Source: Takakia lepidozioides (lineage: Eukaryota; Streptophyta; Takakiopsida; Takakiales; Takakiaceae). Taken from it: 64,000 nt of DNA. This document shows positions 1 to 13,458 of the stretch, one piece after another. The notes below the pieces were generated by a model, which was given only the letters and a program-made list of their open reading frames with translations, had not been told where the DNA came from and made no database searches. The DNA lies in the NCBI GenBank assembly GCA_030704615.1, contig CM060733.1, positions 17,608,001 through 17,672,000 on the forward strand. Reading direction: 5' to 3'. Each line of letters opens with the position of its first letter. Position 1 is the stretch's first letter. The translations under genes were made by a program, and so were the position numbers.

Positions 1-443
1 CGTAAGGCAGGGAATAACACGTCATTTTGTTAACCATGTAATTTTCATTCCCAAAACAACTTGCAAAGCCAAGGCAATGGGTCTCAGTTCTGACTCCATT
101 CACATGACTGGATTGGTGAGTGTTCGATTGATCTAGCATCTCTGCAAACTAAGGAAAGGCTCGAGACAGAGTATAAAGATGAAAGATGAAAGATGAAAAT
201 GATAATTTATAAGACGTGGATGAAGAGTAAATAATATGAGGAAGGACTCCAGAAGAAAGCTGTCTTAGAGTCACTCTAACAGTATGAGACAAACCATCAT
301 ATCCAGTGTAACAGTGACCAATTATTACAACTCCCCACTGAGTCCATCCTGACAAAGGGTGCAGGTGTAGTGTCAATTCACAGGAAGACTCAGCCAAGAC
401 AGGGTTTTAGCATTCAAGTCTACCAGACTTAACCACCAAAAGA

Positions 444-515
444 GAAATGAAATGAAATGAAATGAAATGGTACTTCATAACGTCCGCGGAAAGCTCAAAG
501 AGCTTATGCGACAAA
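444..515 (-). repeat. (GAAAT)n-ended short repeat, copy 1
   Basis: Five GAAAT units are followed by a core (tacttcataacgtccgcgga, then AAGCTCAAAGAGCTT, then a GACAAA motif). The core recurs across the window on both strands. The strand given treats the pentamer as a 3' tail, by analogy with the LINE end at 26823-26995. Confidence 0.7.
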
Positions 516-604
516 ATTGAAAGACAAGGGAGAGGAAACAAAGTCAGATCCAAAAAACAGCCCAAAAGCAACTACTGCTCAAGGGATTGTCCAAAAGACA
601 GAAA

Positions 605-652
605 GAACCTTTACAACATCTTCTGGAAGCTCAAAGAGTTTATGGGACAAAG
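605..652 (-). repeat. (GAAAT)n-family repeat core, copy 2 (no pentamer run)
   Basis: A degenerate core with ACAACATCTTCTGGAAGCTC, AAAGAGTTTATGGGACAAAG and no GAAAT array. It follows copy 1 by about 90 bp. Confidence 0.55.
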
Positions 653-728
653 AAAGCAGAATACATGAGACAGGACTCTTCTCTACCTTGAAAGGTGAGA
701 AGCACTAGTAGATCAGTCAAGAATATAC

Positions 729-3700
729 CTTGGAAGAATCAAGGCCTAGACAGTCAGCAATATGACCTGAGTCAGTGCCTTCAATGGGTGCACACAGCCG
801 TGAAATCACTGGGTGTATCTGCAACCCGTTCCACCCTCCAGTCCATGAGAATATGACTACTGCTTTGGATCAGATTTGGTTGGATCTCAAGTGTTTTGTT
901 GTGACCTACCAGGTGTGCCTGGTTCATGATGTACACACAATTGACATGGCCCTACTTAATGTATGTCTCGTAGGGCTCTGCATTTTCAGGTAAATCATGT
1001 GCTTTCTTATGACTTCTCTTGTTAACCATTGCAGGCAATAGATTGCTAGAGGACATTTATGGTTTTAAAATGTTTTTATCTGGGAACTCAAACTCTCTCT
1101 GTAGAGGGTGAGTAGATGGTTTTGAGACTTTGTGATCTGTTCCTCTTTCTTTAATAAAGAAGTCGTACGTCAAAACAATGTACATCTGTACAGCCAATAA
1201 GTAGGGTCACTGTTAAATTTCAGTCTAGAAAATACAACCAGAGATTTTGGGTTCTGTACACTTGGGGCAAGTGTTCCCCATTGGTCGCCATATATGTCGA
1301 TCAATTTTTCGGATTATAATTTAGGATAGCATATTGATCATGCTTTTGCTAGCAATGTAAACTGGTGAAAAAGGACTTGCATGGTAAAATGGCCATGTGG
1401 CAAGTGCTACAAAACCTGGTCCTCACCTGGACTGCTGTTGCTTAGGCACTTTCTCAACACCAACCTAGAATAAACCTGGATATAAGCTAGTTCCTGCTAA
1501 AGTGCAATCCCCATCTGGGGCACTTTGGTATGGTGGTTGCAGATCAACTTTGGAAAAGAGAGCCAATGGTTGGGAGGATGACCTGCTGAGAAATGTAGTA
1601 GTCAATATCAACCAACAAGTTGCCACTGTTTTGATTTAGTTCATCAGGATGTCTAGCACGCTCAGCTAATGCCAAAGAGGGGGTCCCTGCGGAACCCTGA
1701 TCACATGAAAACAGATCACTAGGAGTTACAATGCAAATACTCCCACATGCATTGACTTAGAAGTGAGTTAGTATACAACAACTATTTTTCTCTTCGCATT
1801 GTAAATGCAAATGCCAGTAACTGATGGCACTCGAAGATGAGGAAGAAAAGGAGGTGTAATGCACCTGCTCGACACAAATGATGTAGGGAACAGTATCACC
1901 AGCACAGCAACCAATGCGATGCCCACTCAGTCGCCTCCTCAAAGCAACCTGGAATCTCCATAGGACGCCAAGAGAGCTTATGTGAGAAGACTTTAATGAA
2001 GTATTAACAGCGTGCACTGGGACTCCTACAGGGCTTTGAAGGACAAAAGAAAGGAAAGAGTTGAAATGATACTTTATGGCATCCGCGGAAAGCTCAAAGA
2101 GCTTATGGGACAAGAGAAAGCATGAAACAAGAAAAACAACTATTGCTTGAGGGTTTGTGTAAGAGTCAACACCCATGCGGATATGGAGCTAAGCAGTTCC
2201 GTGATGGAAGACATCTGTGAGAGATTGGGTATTCAGAATAGATAATAGAATCTCCCATGGATCCCATAGTAGAAAGAAAGAAATGAGCTTATGGAGTTTC
2301 AATATCATGGTTCTCAAGGACTTGGTAATTATCCAACAATGCTCAGAACAGGAGAACGAAATGAGATGAAATGACACTGTGACATCCCCGGAAAGCTCAA
2401 AGACCTTCCGGGACAGAAGAAAAAATTAAAAAGAAAAAGATTTATAACATCCATGGAAGCTCAGAGCGCCCATGGAAAGCAGTAAACAAGAAAGTGGGCC
2501 CACAACAAGCAGCCCAAAAACTCGGATTCACCATCAAGAGATTTCTAATCAGGAGAGCCTCATGCAGATAGGCCACCAGGCATTTCTCCACAAGCAACCC
2601 AAGAAGAGCTTTTTGTCCTGGGATTATCTAAGAGTCAATGCCTCATACAGATATGCAGCTATGCATTTTTGTGAGAGATTCAGTGTCTCGGAATATATAC
2701 TTCCCTAGAGCTCATGAAAAAAGTAGCAAACAAACAACCCAAAAGAAAGAGGCTAAGATCACTGTGCAAAGAGTACCTGGACATGAGGTTGGTTTTTTCC
2801 ATCAGGATAGTCCTCTGGAGGTTTAGTAAGGGTCTTGGTGATGATATACTTGTCTAGCTCTACTTGTCCGCCCCTCATCTCCTCTTGCAGCTGCAGTTGC
2901 ACCAAAAAAAAGCTTCTGAGCCAAGTGACACAGGGTTGCCAAAAGTTGAAATCATTGACAGTGCAGTAGCAACCATGCTTCACAAACAAACCATGAACAG
3001 CCAGAAGAAAAGGTCAGTAAGTCAAAATAATGCGCAATACACAGGACTGTTGCTCAATGGCAGAGTTCCCTACGGGTAGTGCCCAAGGTGCAGAGCATGG
3101 GGTTCACCTTCCGCAGTTGGGCATGAATGACCTCGACCACATCCTCCCGTGACCTGCATTGCACAGCAAGTAAAATAGATTTTGAGGGTTTCACTTTCAA
3201 ACTGTCGAATGACCAAAGCAAAGAAGAATGTGGACATGCGTTGATGGTAACATCCTTCTTGTCTTTATGTGTGGGTATTGGTGTAAGTGAAAGCACACCC
3301 GCCAGATAGGATCTGTTCAAGGCAAAAGTTGCCAATGTCTTTGGACAAAGAACTCCAGTCACGCCGCACAATGTCGAGTCCCTTTTGTTCTATGACCTGT
3401 CCCCTCCACCATTTCCACATGCTTTTGGTGAATATGAGTCTTCAGCATGTCAATCACACGCTAGACTCACAAGATATGTAAGTGTATTGAAGACTCCATA
3501 CATGAGACGCCCAGATGCTGACAGAGACTCACAACCAACCCAAACATAATGAGGGTATAGGTCCAGCCTGCAGGGAGGTTAAACAGTCATGGACACTGAG
3601 GTACTCATTTCATGCCATCTCAGGTCTGGTGGTCCACAGTGAATACCTCTCGGACAGTGCCATCAGCATTGCTTTGCACTTTGACAGCAGCATACTTCTT

Positions 3701-6700
3701 TTTCTTAAGCAAGAGCATGCGTTTGTAAATGCCATCCATGTCGATTTCCAGCAGTTTGTACTTCTTGTTCACCTGTACATTACATCACACATCAGTGCCT
3801 TACACAACTGAACAACAAGAGAAGTTCAGGCTAGCTGGCAGGTACAGATGGTAAGCTTCTGATGTGGTGAGAGAGCCAGGCACCCTACCTCCTTTATAAC
3901 TCTAGCACCTATGGTCCGAGCAGCTGCTAGGTCGTCAAGTCCTGTATGAATCATTATAGAATCTGTGTCGCCATAAATGACCTGTCCATCATGCTCCCAA
4001 GTTAATGCCCTAGATGCGACTTGCCAGGGAGATGTTGAATGTCAAAAACAGTTGAGATGCAGCATTGATTAAAACTTGTGAGCAATAGTCAAACAATTGA
4101 CTGCATTGTTATGTTGACGAATCACAGAACTTTCAACCAATGGGTTTGCAACACTCCTTGGCAGTAGACATTCTGATTTTGCATAACGAGCAACTTTTCT
4201 TTCACAAATTCATTGTTCAGGAAGATTGCTGACCTCCAGATTGAGGGTATTCTGGACCAGATCCACAGTGCTCTGTAGTATCTCTCGTCCCTACACACGC
4301 AACATGATATATAAAACTTCTCTGTAAAACAACACTCAGAGATGAAAATAATAACTGAAACAAGTTAACCACCACTAAAATTGTAGCAACACACTCACAA
4401 CCAGCCATCCATGCCAGAATTACCTGTGATGTGACAAGCTCTGCAATTGGCTTTGCATAGAAGCGAGAATTTGTGAAACCGAGACATCCATACATACTGC
4501 CACGCCCACCAGCATAAGTTTCCACCTCTCATCGACATGCATTAGGAGTTTTTCAGATATTGGACTCTTTTCACCTCCAGGGGAGAGGACTGGATTTCAG
4601 GGGTTTCACATAATGGACAGATTGGTCTGTAGAACAGCACTCCACTGAATGACAAACAGAATTTTAATGCCTGCACTTCCTCTGCAGTTGTAATTAGAAA
4701 ATAACTCAAATGCTCCAAGACCTGTTGGCAGTGAGCTTGAGAGCCTGTTGTTGGATGTCAAGCTGCTGGTATTTCAAGATGTCGGAGGTGCGCTTAAGCC
4801 AACCTTTGACCTGCTTCCTCCTCTCCACCAGGCCCTTCAACACCTGCTCCGCATTTCCTGTTCCTTGTATCAGGACCAATGCACATCCTACAAGCCAGCT
4901 TTCCCCTTTGGCATTTTCTATCGTGAAAAACTGGGAGAATTATTGCCAGAGAGGGTTGGCTGACAGGAAGGAAGGGAACAGTGCCATCAGGTGGTTGGGA
5001 AGGACGGGTACCTGCGGGAGGACACCAGGAGTTTCGATGGTAGGCAGGGGAGGAATGGAGCCATCAGAAGGCCGGTCCACTGTTGTGAAACACACATTGT
5101 ATTCCTGCCATAGGAGCACAGCCACGAGATCACACTCTGTTCATCCCTGTTATCGTACACCAGCAAGTTGGAAAAAGAGCTTGGAAAAGAGGCATTGCAG
5201 GAGATCTATCAAGACAAATGTCGACCTGGCAATATCACGAAAAATATGTCAGATTTCAGCATCTGAAAAGGCTAATCGCACTAGCTCCAACAGGTTGTAT
5301 TCCTCTAACAGGCTGGCAGGAGATAAGAGGTTTCTCAGACAGCCTCCGCAACTTCAATAAAAGTCACTATCTAATCAACACCTCTGCAAGCCCACACCTT
5401 AGCTTCTTCGTGGAAGTAGGTTGTCTCATGTATGGCATGAGCGTCCTTCAGCATTATCACTTCAAGGTGATTTTTGAATAGCTGAATGAGCGAACTCATT
5501 CAGGACTGCCAGCGGTAACATACCTGAATTATGGAAGGGTAAAGGCTGTTGAAATCGAGGAGCAGGATAAATTTGTCATAGAGACCCTTTTTCGGTTCCA
5601 ACACCAAACCTCCGAGATAGGCAGGCCCCTTCCTGCGCTGCTTGCCAGGCACATTACTTGCAACAACTTCAGCACCTTCATCCTCCTCACCCTCGTCTCC
5701 CACTTGTGTCTGTGCGGTTGTCTTGCGCTTGCTCGTCTGACTTTCCTTCTCGCGAAGGGAGAGCTTGTCCGGCACAATAAACTTGCGTGCATTAAATTCA
5801 TGAAGCAGCAGATACTCCACCCTCTGTGCCCTTGCACCCTGCATCCATCACATCCATCCTCTTTTTAATACAGAGATATACTAGCATACTCCTACCTCTT
5901 ACACAACCTGTCAACATATATGCTGTTGAGACTTTCAGGTTTACTGATGGAACATGAATTTTGAGTCACCTGAAGAGTTCTAGTCCACAGGTTGCCGCTA
6001 ATGTTGGTAAGTTGTCGAGTCAATGGCAACACACTCAGATGGAACATCAACCCCAACGCCAGCCACGCATCTGTCTCTCCAGACTGAATCTGCATCATGC
6101 ACAGAAGTCATCATAAACCTATATGGATGTCTAAGAACTCAAAGAAATTACATAGAGATGAAATGAGATGGTGCATCACACACAGAATGGAAGAGGTTAA
6201 ATGAGTGAAGGGAAAAGGGACAAAAGTAGAACAGAAAGAAAAAGGGAAGGAACGAACTTTAGAACTTTCACAGCAAGCCCAGAGGCAGATAATGTACTCA
6301 CGAGACATTGCTTGGGAGAGAGCCTTGTGCCCCTATAGCGTGAGCTAATATCCTAAAAAAGACGCAAACGGGGGCTTGAGGAAAGATCAGAGCCACCGTG
6401 GTCATTCAGTAGTGAGAACAAAGGAGGATCTAGAGAAAAAGTTGATCGAGGCATTTTAGATTATTAGTGTGATCTGGGTTGACCCAAGGCAGGTCACAGG
6501 TTTGGGTTATTTCTTGGCCTCCCCCACTGAGAGGTGTATGATGTTTTTGAAGTGAGCCTCTATTTCCGAACACTGTACAGTGCTTCAGAAGGTATGCACT
6601 GTCCTCACCATCATGCCCCCATATTGAGGGGCCAAAGGAAAAAGAAAGCTTTGGAAAGCTCCACAGGTGGCCCTGAGGTCCATTAGACAAAATAGAACCA

Positions 6701-9700
6701 CAAGAAACCACGAGAGAGAGAGGAACACAAACCAGCTCCAAGAGGGACACAGAGGTCTGGTACATGCCCGGGATCTCAGAGGGTACCAACTCCTTTCTTT
6801 CTCGACCCAGCTGACTCTTTGATAGCTGTGTTAAAGTGTAGCTTACCTGCATTTCCCACAAGCCAAAATGTAGTACACCACTATTCCAGGAATCATTGAT
6901 CTTAATTTATATACCTTTACGGCGCACACAGGACACCGATGTGGCTCTCGTAAAAATAAAAGTAGGGATCACCTACTTCATCATGTTCAGTTGCATGGAG
7001 TTTGGGCTATCTTTAAATAACTATATTGTACAATCTGCAGAAATGATGCACTGAAGGGATTGTCACATCATAACTGTACACCCTGAGAGAATCCAGCCTG
7101 GAAGACCAAACTGTGCTACTTCCTGCGGCTGCTGAAGTCTAAGCAGCATCAATGTGACATAAGGCAAATGTAAAATTTCCCACCTTGCACCCCTCCAAGT
7201 TCATCTCACTCTGCCAATCTTGAGAAACAAAGAACTTAATGATATGACAGTCTTTGCTTCTGAATACACAACTTTTCAGCAAGAGAATGTGGTTTAACAG
7301 TTGCGTTTGAATCACCTCTCTGAGGAGCTCACGGGACGACAAGTAAGTATCACAGAGCAGGCGACCAGCAATGCAAGTCATGGCACCTGGACCAGCACCA
7401 GCACCGAATGTGGCACCACCACCTGTGAGCCTTGGCATTTGTGAGCGTTTCAGCCTCCCAACTTTCGACCACATGTTGCTTGGAACTTTACAGGCCTGCC
7501 CACAATACGCTCGAGTTAGCCCCTGCAAGAATCACCATGTCTGATCCGATCCCTGCATATTGATAGACCCAACTCTGCTTCACATTCTTGTCTGGCTCTA
7601 TTCCTATTCCTATACAGGGCAAACTCAGATCAATTGTCTATTTCAAGGTTAGTCATACTACTGGCGTCGGCCTCTGATAAAAGGTATTTTCTGTCCCTTT
7701 GTGTTCCGCTCAAACTTGGCGCGGGGTCAATGGCCACAAGGCTACGGCAAACGACGTCTTATGAGTAGATTCCTATAAAGGGCAAAGGTTTGCTATGTCC
7801 TCTCACTCCTCCAATCTGTGAAATCTATCCTTGGGTCTGCTCTAACATTCCCTCTATTGCTCTCCCTGTTTCTTGTACCTGTCACAACAAACCAAGCAAA
7901 CACATGAACAGTTTGTAAGAATAATGGCATGATGGACAAGATTACCTGCAGTCGGTGAAGGAGTACGTCAAGATCAAAGCCTGAAATATTGTGGCCCACC
8001 AGGACATCAGGGTCAAGCTGATGCAGCTTGATCATGAGATGATTCAACAGTGCTCTCTCACTGCAACCCTTCATCCCCCCACATTAACAACTTCTTCCTC
8101 TACCCTTGACAGCCAGCTTTCAATTCTCCCTTTCAGAGGATACAAGCTAAGTTAGAAACATCACAGGATTCTGTCTTTCAGACCTTCAAATAACTTTCCT
8201 ACAGTTGAAGGCCTGCTTCTCTACTAACAACCAGTAAAGATATGATACTTGTGTATGGCAGGCAACCAGACCTGCTTTCGGAGCTAAGAATGGTGGAGCC
8301 AGCTTTATTGTTGATCTGCGTAACTTCAGATGTGAAGCCCATGGGAAAAGTACCACCATCCAATTTGCGCACTATACTGAAGTGGCTCAGCATCTCAGAT
8401 TTGTTCCACTCTGCCTGCAGCATTGGTGCGTCCACCTATCCATGCCCCAAATCCATTCTCTGAAACCTTTTCAACATCATTTCCTCTCTCTCATAGCACC
8501 GTGAATACATAATTGAGGTAATATAATTTGATTGGAAGAATGGTCAGGTTCCTCAGATTTGATCACACCATGTTTACCGTGATAATCGCAAATGATATCA
8601 GATCCCTTCCTGAGTTGTACAGGTCAGGCATGTGCCTCTCTTGGGGCATCAACCTCAACAAAGTACAATAGAAAAAAGTCCACAGGCTGAATGGTCATCA
8701 AACAACAACAAACAACAGCAGTGAGGGATCAAGACCTTGACGTGCCGGCAATAGACGACAGATGCAGAAGCAACTTCATTGACATTATGCTTGTGATTGA
8801 TGACTGTCTTTAGATTGAGGGCAGCCACCACGAGTGGAGGTATTTCTAGGCGCACCTTTCCTGGGGCAGCCACCACCAGGTCTTTCACACATCCCACATT
8901 CACCTCCATCTTACACCAGCTTATCTGTTCCCATCCTCTTGAATTAGCATCCCGTTTTTCAAAATGCCCTCATTTTCTTCACATGTGCAAATGAGGACTT
9001 AAAGCCTGTGATGCTGTTCTAAAGTATCTCACATTTTTAGCTCAGAAGCATTGCATCTACCTGCATCACTGCCACTCCCATTACTGTTCTATTCCCAACC
9101 ACCCCGCACCTCTGTTCACCAACTTTGAAAATCTTGAGGCTGAGCCTAAAGCCCTGGCCCTGTTGGGGCCTAATTGCTGGGGAGCTCACACACAACAAGT
9201 TGATGCTGGTGTGAAGGGCTGTCTAGAGGATATCAGGAAAATGCGAACTAATTGTCTCTATGAAAGTAAGTCACACTACCGGAGTGAGCCCCTCACAAAG
9301 GTAGTATCTGTTCCCTTTAGTTCCTCCCAAACTGGGCGCGGGGTCTATGGCCACAAGCCTACTGCAAACAACCTCTTTTGAGTGCATTCTATTGCCACCA
9401 AGACCGGCCCTTACATCTAGGAATAGTCTGTATATGAAAATGAACACCCAATAGTGCTTAAGCCTTTCCAATTCCAAACCTGGGAAGAACTGGCACAGCG
9501 GGAAGGGTTGGCTATGGAGAGCCAACAAGGCCCTTTAATTTTCTTCTTGATCAACAGAAGCTCGAGCGCACTGCAAATTCACACAGCAGCCACAAACCAA
9601 AGTAATGACACATTCAGCACCCCATTGATTTGTACCACTTTGACAGTGGTGGAGAGTGGGTGGTGAAAGATACTGCAGAAATTGGAACCACTATTCTAGT

Positions 9701-12700
9701 GGTTGCTCATGAGTGGTTGCCTACACAACAGTGATTGGTTCTTTTTGGAGGCATGTAGAGCAGATCAGGGGGTTTCATGAGTGTTGTTCAAATTTCTTTT
9801 CCATCGATAGCGATATGAAGTTGGCATGCAAAATAGGAGGTAGGATGTCTAAGGCCTAGTAGCACAGGTGCATGCAACATGAAAAAGGAAATATAAGAGT
9901 ACCTCGTGTGCGTACCAAAGAGCCCATCAAAGTGCCGTCCCTTAAGGTCAGCAGGGAGAGGTGGGTCCTGCAACAAATACGAGTTCTAATGTCACACCCA
10001 CTGTATCACTCCTATCTTTGTTATCTGTTCCACTCGCACCCTTGCCTTGGCTCTTTTCTATGAAGTTTACAATTGCTTGCTTAGGTGGAGAACCAGGGGT
10101 ATCTAATCCCGGCACAATCCAGGTTGATGGGCAATGACTTCAAAGAGATAACAACAAAAGGAATGGTGGAGCAAGCACCTTGAATGGGTAGCTTAGCTTC
10201 ATAAAGTAGTGCTCGCCTACCGCCACTTCTGACCTCTCAAAAGCATATGATCTCTGTTACAGCCAATAACAGCAAGTATTCATCCGAAGTTATTCAGCTC
10301 GCCCAGTTGGACGCACCAGGATGGAAATACAAATGGAGCATGCAATCCAGGAGGGATGGAAGGTTACCTTAACAGGAAGCATACTGAATTTCACCACATC
10401 TAAGTCCATTAGCTTCTGCGCCAGCTCCTGCTTTAATCCTGTTGCTAGCTCCTGCGATTCCAACAGACAGTAAAGCTGCACAATCAGATAAGCATCCAAG
10501 GTACAGTGCTCTTGTTCACTGGGGTGAACAGCTTGAAACATTTTGTTTGGGTCTATATCAAAAGTAGCCTCACTTCTAAATACAGAATGAGGGGGTGTGA
10601 CGCTGTAATATCTCGGCCTGGCAGCTGAAGAAATTGAGGTCTACTTCAAGCACGCCTGCTATATAGCAGGGTGGGGAGAGGCAAAACCTGTAGCTTTGCT
10701 TTCAAAGCTGACTTCTCAGTTGGACCACCTGAGCCAGTTGCTTGCTCAAGCTCTGCCAGATCATGAACTGGAAAGACGGAAGGAGCTGCAACAACAAAAA
10801 CACGTCGCTGCATGTTGCGCACCACCACACAGCAGCTCTCGTATTTTCCACCAGTGGCCACCTGCACCCTCCCCTCCCAACCAGTTAGAATTTTGACTTG
10901 GAAATGACAGAACCCCCTCAACCCTGCTGTTGTGCTTTTCTAGCCTGACTACTCTTCATTGGTGTGCACACTCAAGACACATTTCAATTTCTGGTACTTA
11001 GGAGAAGGTTGCCAGGTGGAAAGAGTGGATCGACATTAGGACCTAACAGACTTATAAACTCTGAAAGACAGTAGAAGGATGTAGAACCAGAAATATAAGT
11101 ACAAGTAGATTACAGAATGACCCATAAAATAGTGAAAGACAACCACTCAGAGAAGGATAGATGAGACAGGCACCTTCCCAAACATGTAAATGGTGCCGGG
11201 ATTGGCCCCAAATGCTTCTTCATGGGCATCAATGAAGAAGAATGGGAGTCTGCCATCATTGTCCAGTGGCAACACATTTCCATCGCGCACAACCCCATCC
11301 TCCAGTCCTCCTTCTCTCTTCCCTTCTTCCAGCATCCGGTTCGCCGTAACCCCTTTGCTAATTGCCTGCCAAGCTGCTGTTGCCTCCTGTCCAGTGCTGG
11401 GCATTGGTGTGATTTTTGCATTCAGAGCCATAGGGGGGGCTTCCTCCTTTTCCAGTTTCACAACCGAATCATTGCCAAGGGAACTCTCAAGTGTTGGCAG
11501 TTCCTCTTTCACTGCTTTCTCCTGTTCAAAGGCGCCCAGACTGGCAACATGCTCTTCTGGCCTCTCAATTAAAGCAGCATCACTATCAGCTTCTAAATGG
11601 GTTGATTCATCACATGGGTAATTTTGGGGTGTGTCCTGAGCTGAATTCTTCAACCTCAGTATGGATTTCTCCTGAAACCCAAGCCCCAAACAGAGGTCTT
11701 TAGTCACTGGCTATAAGTACTTCCTGGGATCTGATAACTCAATTTGCCAATGGTCAACTTTGAATTCGTGAAAGACAGCCATTAAACATAGGATACAGCC
11801 GTCCAGCATGAGTAAAATGCAAGCGTACATTCAGTCCATTTTTTAATACTGTCCAGACAATGAAGAGAGCTGGCAGTATCCCAAGGTGGATCTAGATTAG
11901 AGAGCTATGTCAACCACACTCATTTTAAATCCTTTCTCGGGCGCACCTGCGCGGATCTCCCCACCACACTGTCAGATGGTGGCATCTCTTGCACTGGTCG
12001 GAAGACTGCCTGCTGCATGCCGGTACATGTGTTGGCAGGGATGCGCACACCTACCCACCATCAACCCACAACTAAGAGATGATTTTGATCCTTGAGCAAG
12101 ATCACTAAGGGCTCCCATCGTGTTCTCACCTGAAAGTACACACATCAAATTACAGTCCCTGAACCAATAGAGCAACTACTGAATGTAACAAAGGTCCAAC
12201 AACACCAGCTACTGATGGAAAGAACGCAGCTAATGGCAGCCAGGGAAGAGCATACCAAGATACACAGTGGTCGTGAACCTGAATTAATTGTTGCTAAAAC
12301 AATACCCTCCCAGGCACACAGAACAGGGATTGAGACCTACCTGCCCGTCTGCGACGCTTTTCTCGCTCGCGATCAACATCATCGGCAGTTATATCGGCCA
12401 GAACATTGTCCAGGATGCTCTCAGGGTTGACCCCACTTTTGTCATCCCGAATGCGCCTTCCTAGAGAAGGGATGCCGGAAGCAGAAGTGAACATTTTTGA
12501 CACGCGCTGCCTCCCCATGAGCGCCGCTGCAGCTGATAGCGCTGCAGCTTTCCTACTAGGCGGATCCTTTTTCGCATCTGCCGCATTGTGCAAGAATAAC
12601 GAAGAATCAATGCAATGTCGGGCTGCCCAATCCCATGAACTAATACAGATCACAGTAGACTCCCCACTTTACTAGTAGGTAGCTTCCACATTGTTCTCCA

Positions 12701-13143
12701 AAAGGCCCAACCCTCCTCACTCCCTACTCTCTCTGCACTCTGCACCCAGTCTCAATAAAAAATGAACCCTCTATCGGAAGCTTACCAGTTCCATCTGGAT
12801 TCTTTTTCTTGCGCTTCCCGGATCCATCACCGTCATCGTCGGAATCGTCAAGAAAGTGGTTGACATCCCACTCTTCCTCCTCCCCAACGTCAGCATATCC
12901 CAAGCCATCATCCGCCACTACAAATTTACTGGAATTCTCGCGGCGCTTGGCCACCAGGACGGCGTAGTCCGCTTCAGAGACAGTATCATATATTTTATCT
13001 TCCAGCTTCAGCTGAAAAGCATCTATCCGGCGACCCCCTTGCTGCTTCAGATTCCGTAACTCGGTCAGCGCTGCGGCCCTCGCTGAAGCTTCCGGGGCAA
13101 TGGTCCTTCTCCTGCTCCCATCACTCCCATCGCCGCTTGCCAT
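729..13143 (-). CDS. POLA1: DNA polymerase alpha catalytic subunit, 3' end off the left edge
   Basis: Replicative family-B polymerase that extends primase RNA primers in the nucleus. Exons in transcript order: 13143-12786, 12577-12341, uncertain small exon(s) between 12129 and 11947, 11671-11174, 10861-10688, 10451-10368, 9967-9903, 9570-9480, 8924-8736, 8435-8272, 8060-7946, 7495-7316, 6846-6733, 6089-5970, 5838-5524, 5104-5012, 4843-4722, 4496-4424, 4290-4234, 3981-3889, 3772-3647, 3396-3299, 3153-3108, 2890-2777, 1948-1865, 1696-1583, 818-729. Phases agree across the junctions from 11174 onward. Visible: acidic N-terminal domain; exonuclease-like domain ([14 protein letters not shown]); motif [12 protein letters not shown]; motif [14 protein letters not shown] split by an intron; motif C YGDTDS with the catalytic Asp pair; thumb segment [16 protein letters not shown]. 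About 1270 codons are seen against roughly 1500 for the family, so the missing part is the C-terminal zinc modules. ATG at 13143 is chosen because [10 protein letters not shown] opens the conserved region; an in-frame ATG at 13293 is the alternative. Confidence 0.95.
2062..2116 (-). repeat. (GAAAT)n-family repeat, copy 3
   Basis: A single GAAAT followed by the core ATCCGCGGAAAGCTCAAAGA and GCTTATGGGACAAG. It lies in the POLA1 intron between the exons ending at 2777 and starting at 1948. Confidence 0.65.
2357..2417 (-). repeat. (GAAAT)n-family repeat, copy 4
   Basis: A degenerate GAAATGAGATGAAATG run and core ACATCCCCGGAAAGCTCAAA followed by CCGGGACAG. It is in the same POLA1 intron as copy 3. 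A weaker half-copy follows at about 2440-2476. Confidence 0.55.
7665..7775 (+). mobile_element. LINE 3'-end fragment in a POLA1 intron
   Basis: The sequence closely matches the last codons and stop region of the LINE ORF at 27000-27110 (GCGCGGGGTCAATGGCCACA and the following ACGTCTTATGAGTA). It is a 5'-truncated remnant, antisense to POLA1. Confidence 0.7.
9100..9395 (+). mobile_element. LINE C-terminal fragment in a POLA1 intron
   Basis: The plus-strand translation ([18 protein letters not shown], then [15 protein letters not shown], ending [15 protein letters not shown]) is clearly homologous to the C-terminus of the LINE protein at 27000-27300 ([47 protein letters not shown]). It is a separate, more diverged 5'-truncated copy, antisense to POLA1, between the exons at 9480 and 8924. 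Confidence 0.85.
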
Positions 13144-13421
13144 GCCACTCTTTACTAAACCAATCCCTTTCAACCTTTCCGCGATACCCAGTGGCCCATG
13201 GGTTGAGTCCAGCAAGCAAGCAAGCAGCAGAAAACGACCTTGCAAACTGCTGTCGGGTGAATGGACTCTGTCTTCGAAAACCTCCACAGACACACGAGAG
13301 AGGTAATCGTCAATGTTGCCTGCTTCTACACAACACAGATCGATAGCAGCTCAGCTCAAGAACAATCCGTCACAAGAGAGCTCAGAACTGCAACGTCTGC
13401 CAGGGCGAGCCTCAGAGAGAT

Positions 13422-13433
13422 TTTGGCGCGAAA
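13422..13433. promoter_or_regulatory. E2F-like site upstream of POLA1
   Basis: The near-palindromic TTTGGCGCGAAA matches the E2F/DP consensus TTTSSCGC on both strands. It lies about 280 bp upstream of the chosen POLA1 start. E2F control of replication genes at G1/S is well established in plants and animals; that this site works is inference. Confidence 0.6.
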
Positions 13434-13458
13434 GCAGAGCACGAAGAATGGAGGGAAA

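Larger units (their letters stand above)
1..728. other. Intronic sequence of POLA1 with short repeats
   Basis: No further polymerase alpha exon is recognisable here, although the gene must continue to the left because the exon ending at 729 closes with a good donor (AAG/GTATAT on the minus strand). The stretch holds two copies of the (GAAAT)n repeat family at 444-515 and 605-652. Confidence 0.6.

Noticed and set aside
1150-1290. Minus-strand CPKC ... YWLYRC segment resembling the polymerase alpha zinc module
   Set aside because: It lies between exons 1696-1583 and 818-729, which encode more N-terminal sequence than the zinc module; it also has an in-frame stop and no workable splice sites.
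4710-5360. 216-codon plus-strand open frame
   Set aside because: It lies over the real minus-strand polymerase alpha exons 5104-5012 and 4843-4722 and has no domain similarity.
5892-8074. Separate small minus-strand genes
   Set aside because: They are exons of one polymerase alpha gene; adjoining pieces agree in phase and family order.
11190-11621. 143-codon plus-strand open frame
   Set aside because: Antisense shadow of the large polymerase alpha exon 11671-11174, which carries the family motif [19 protein letters not shown].
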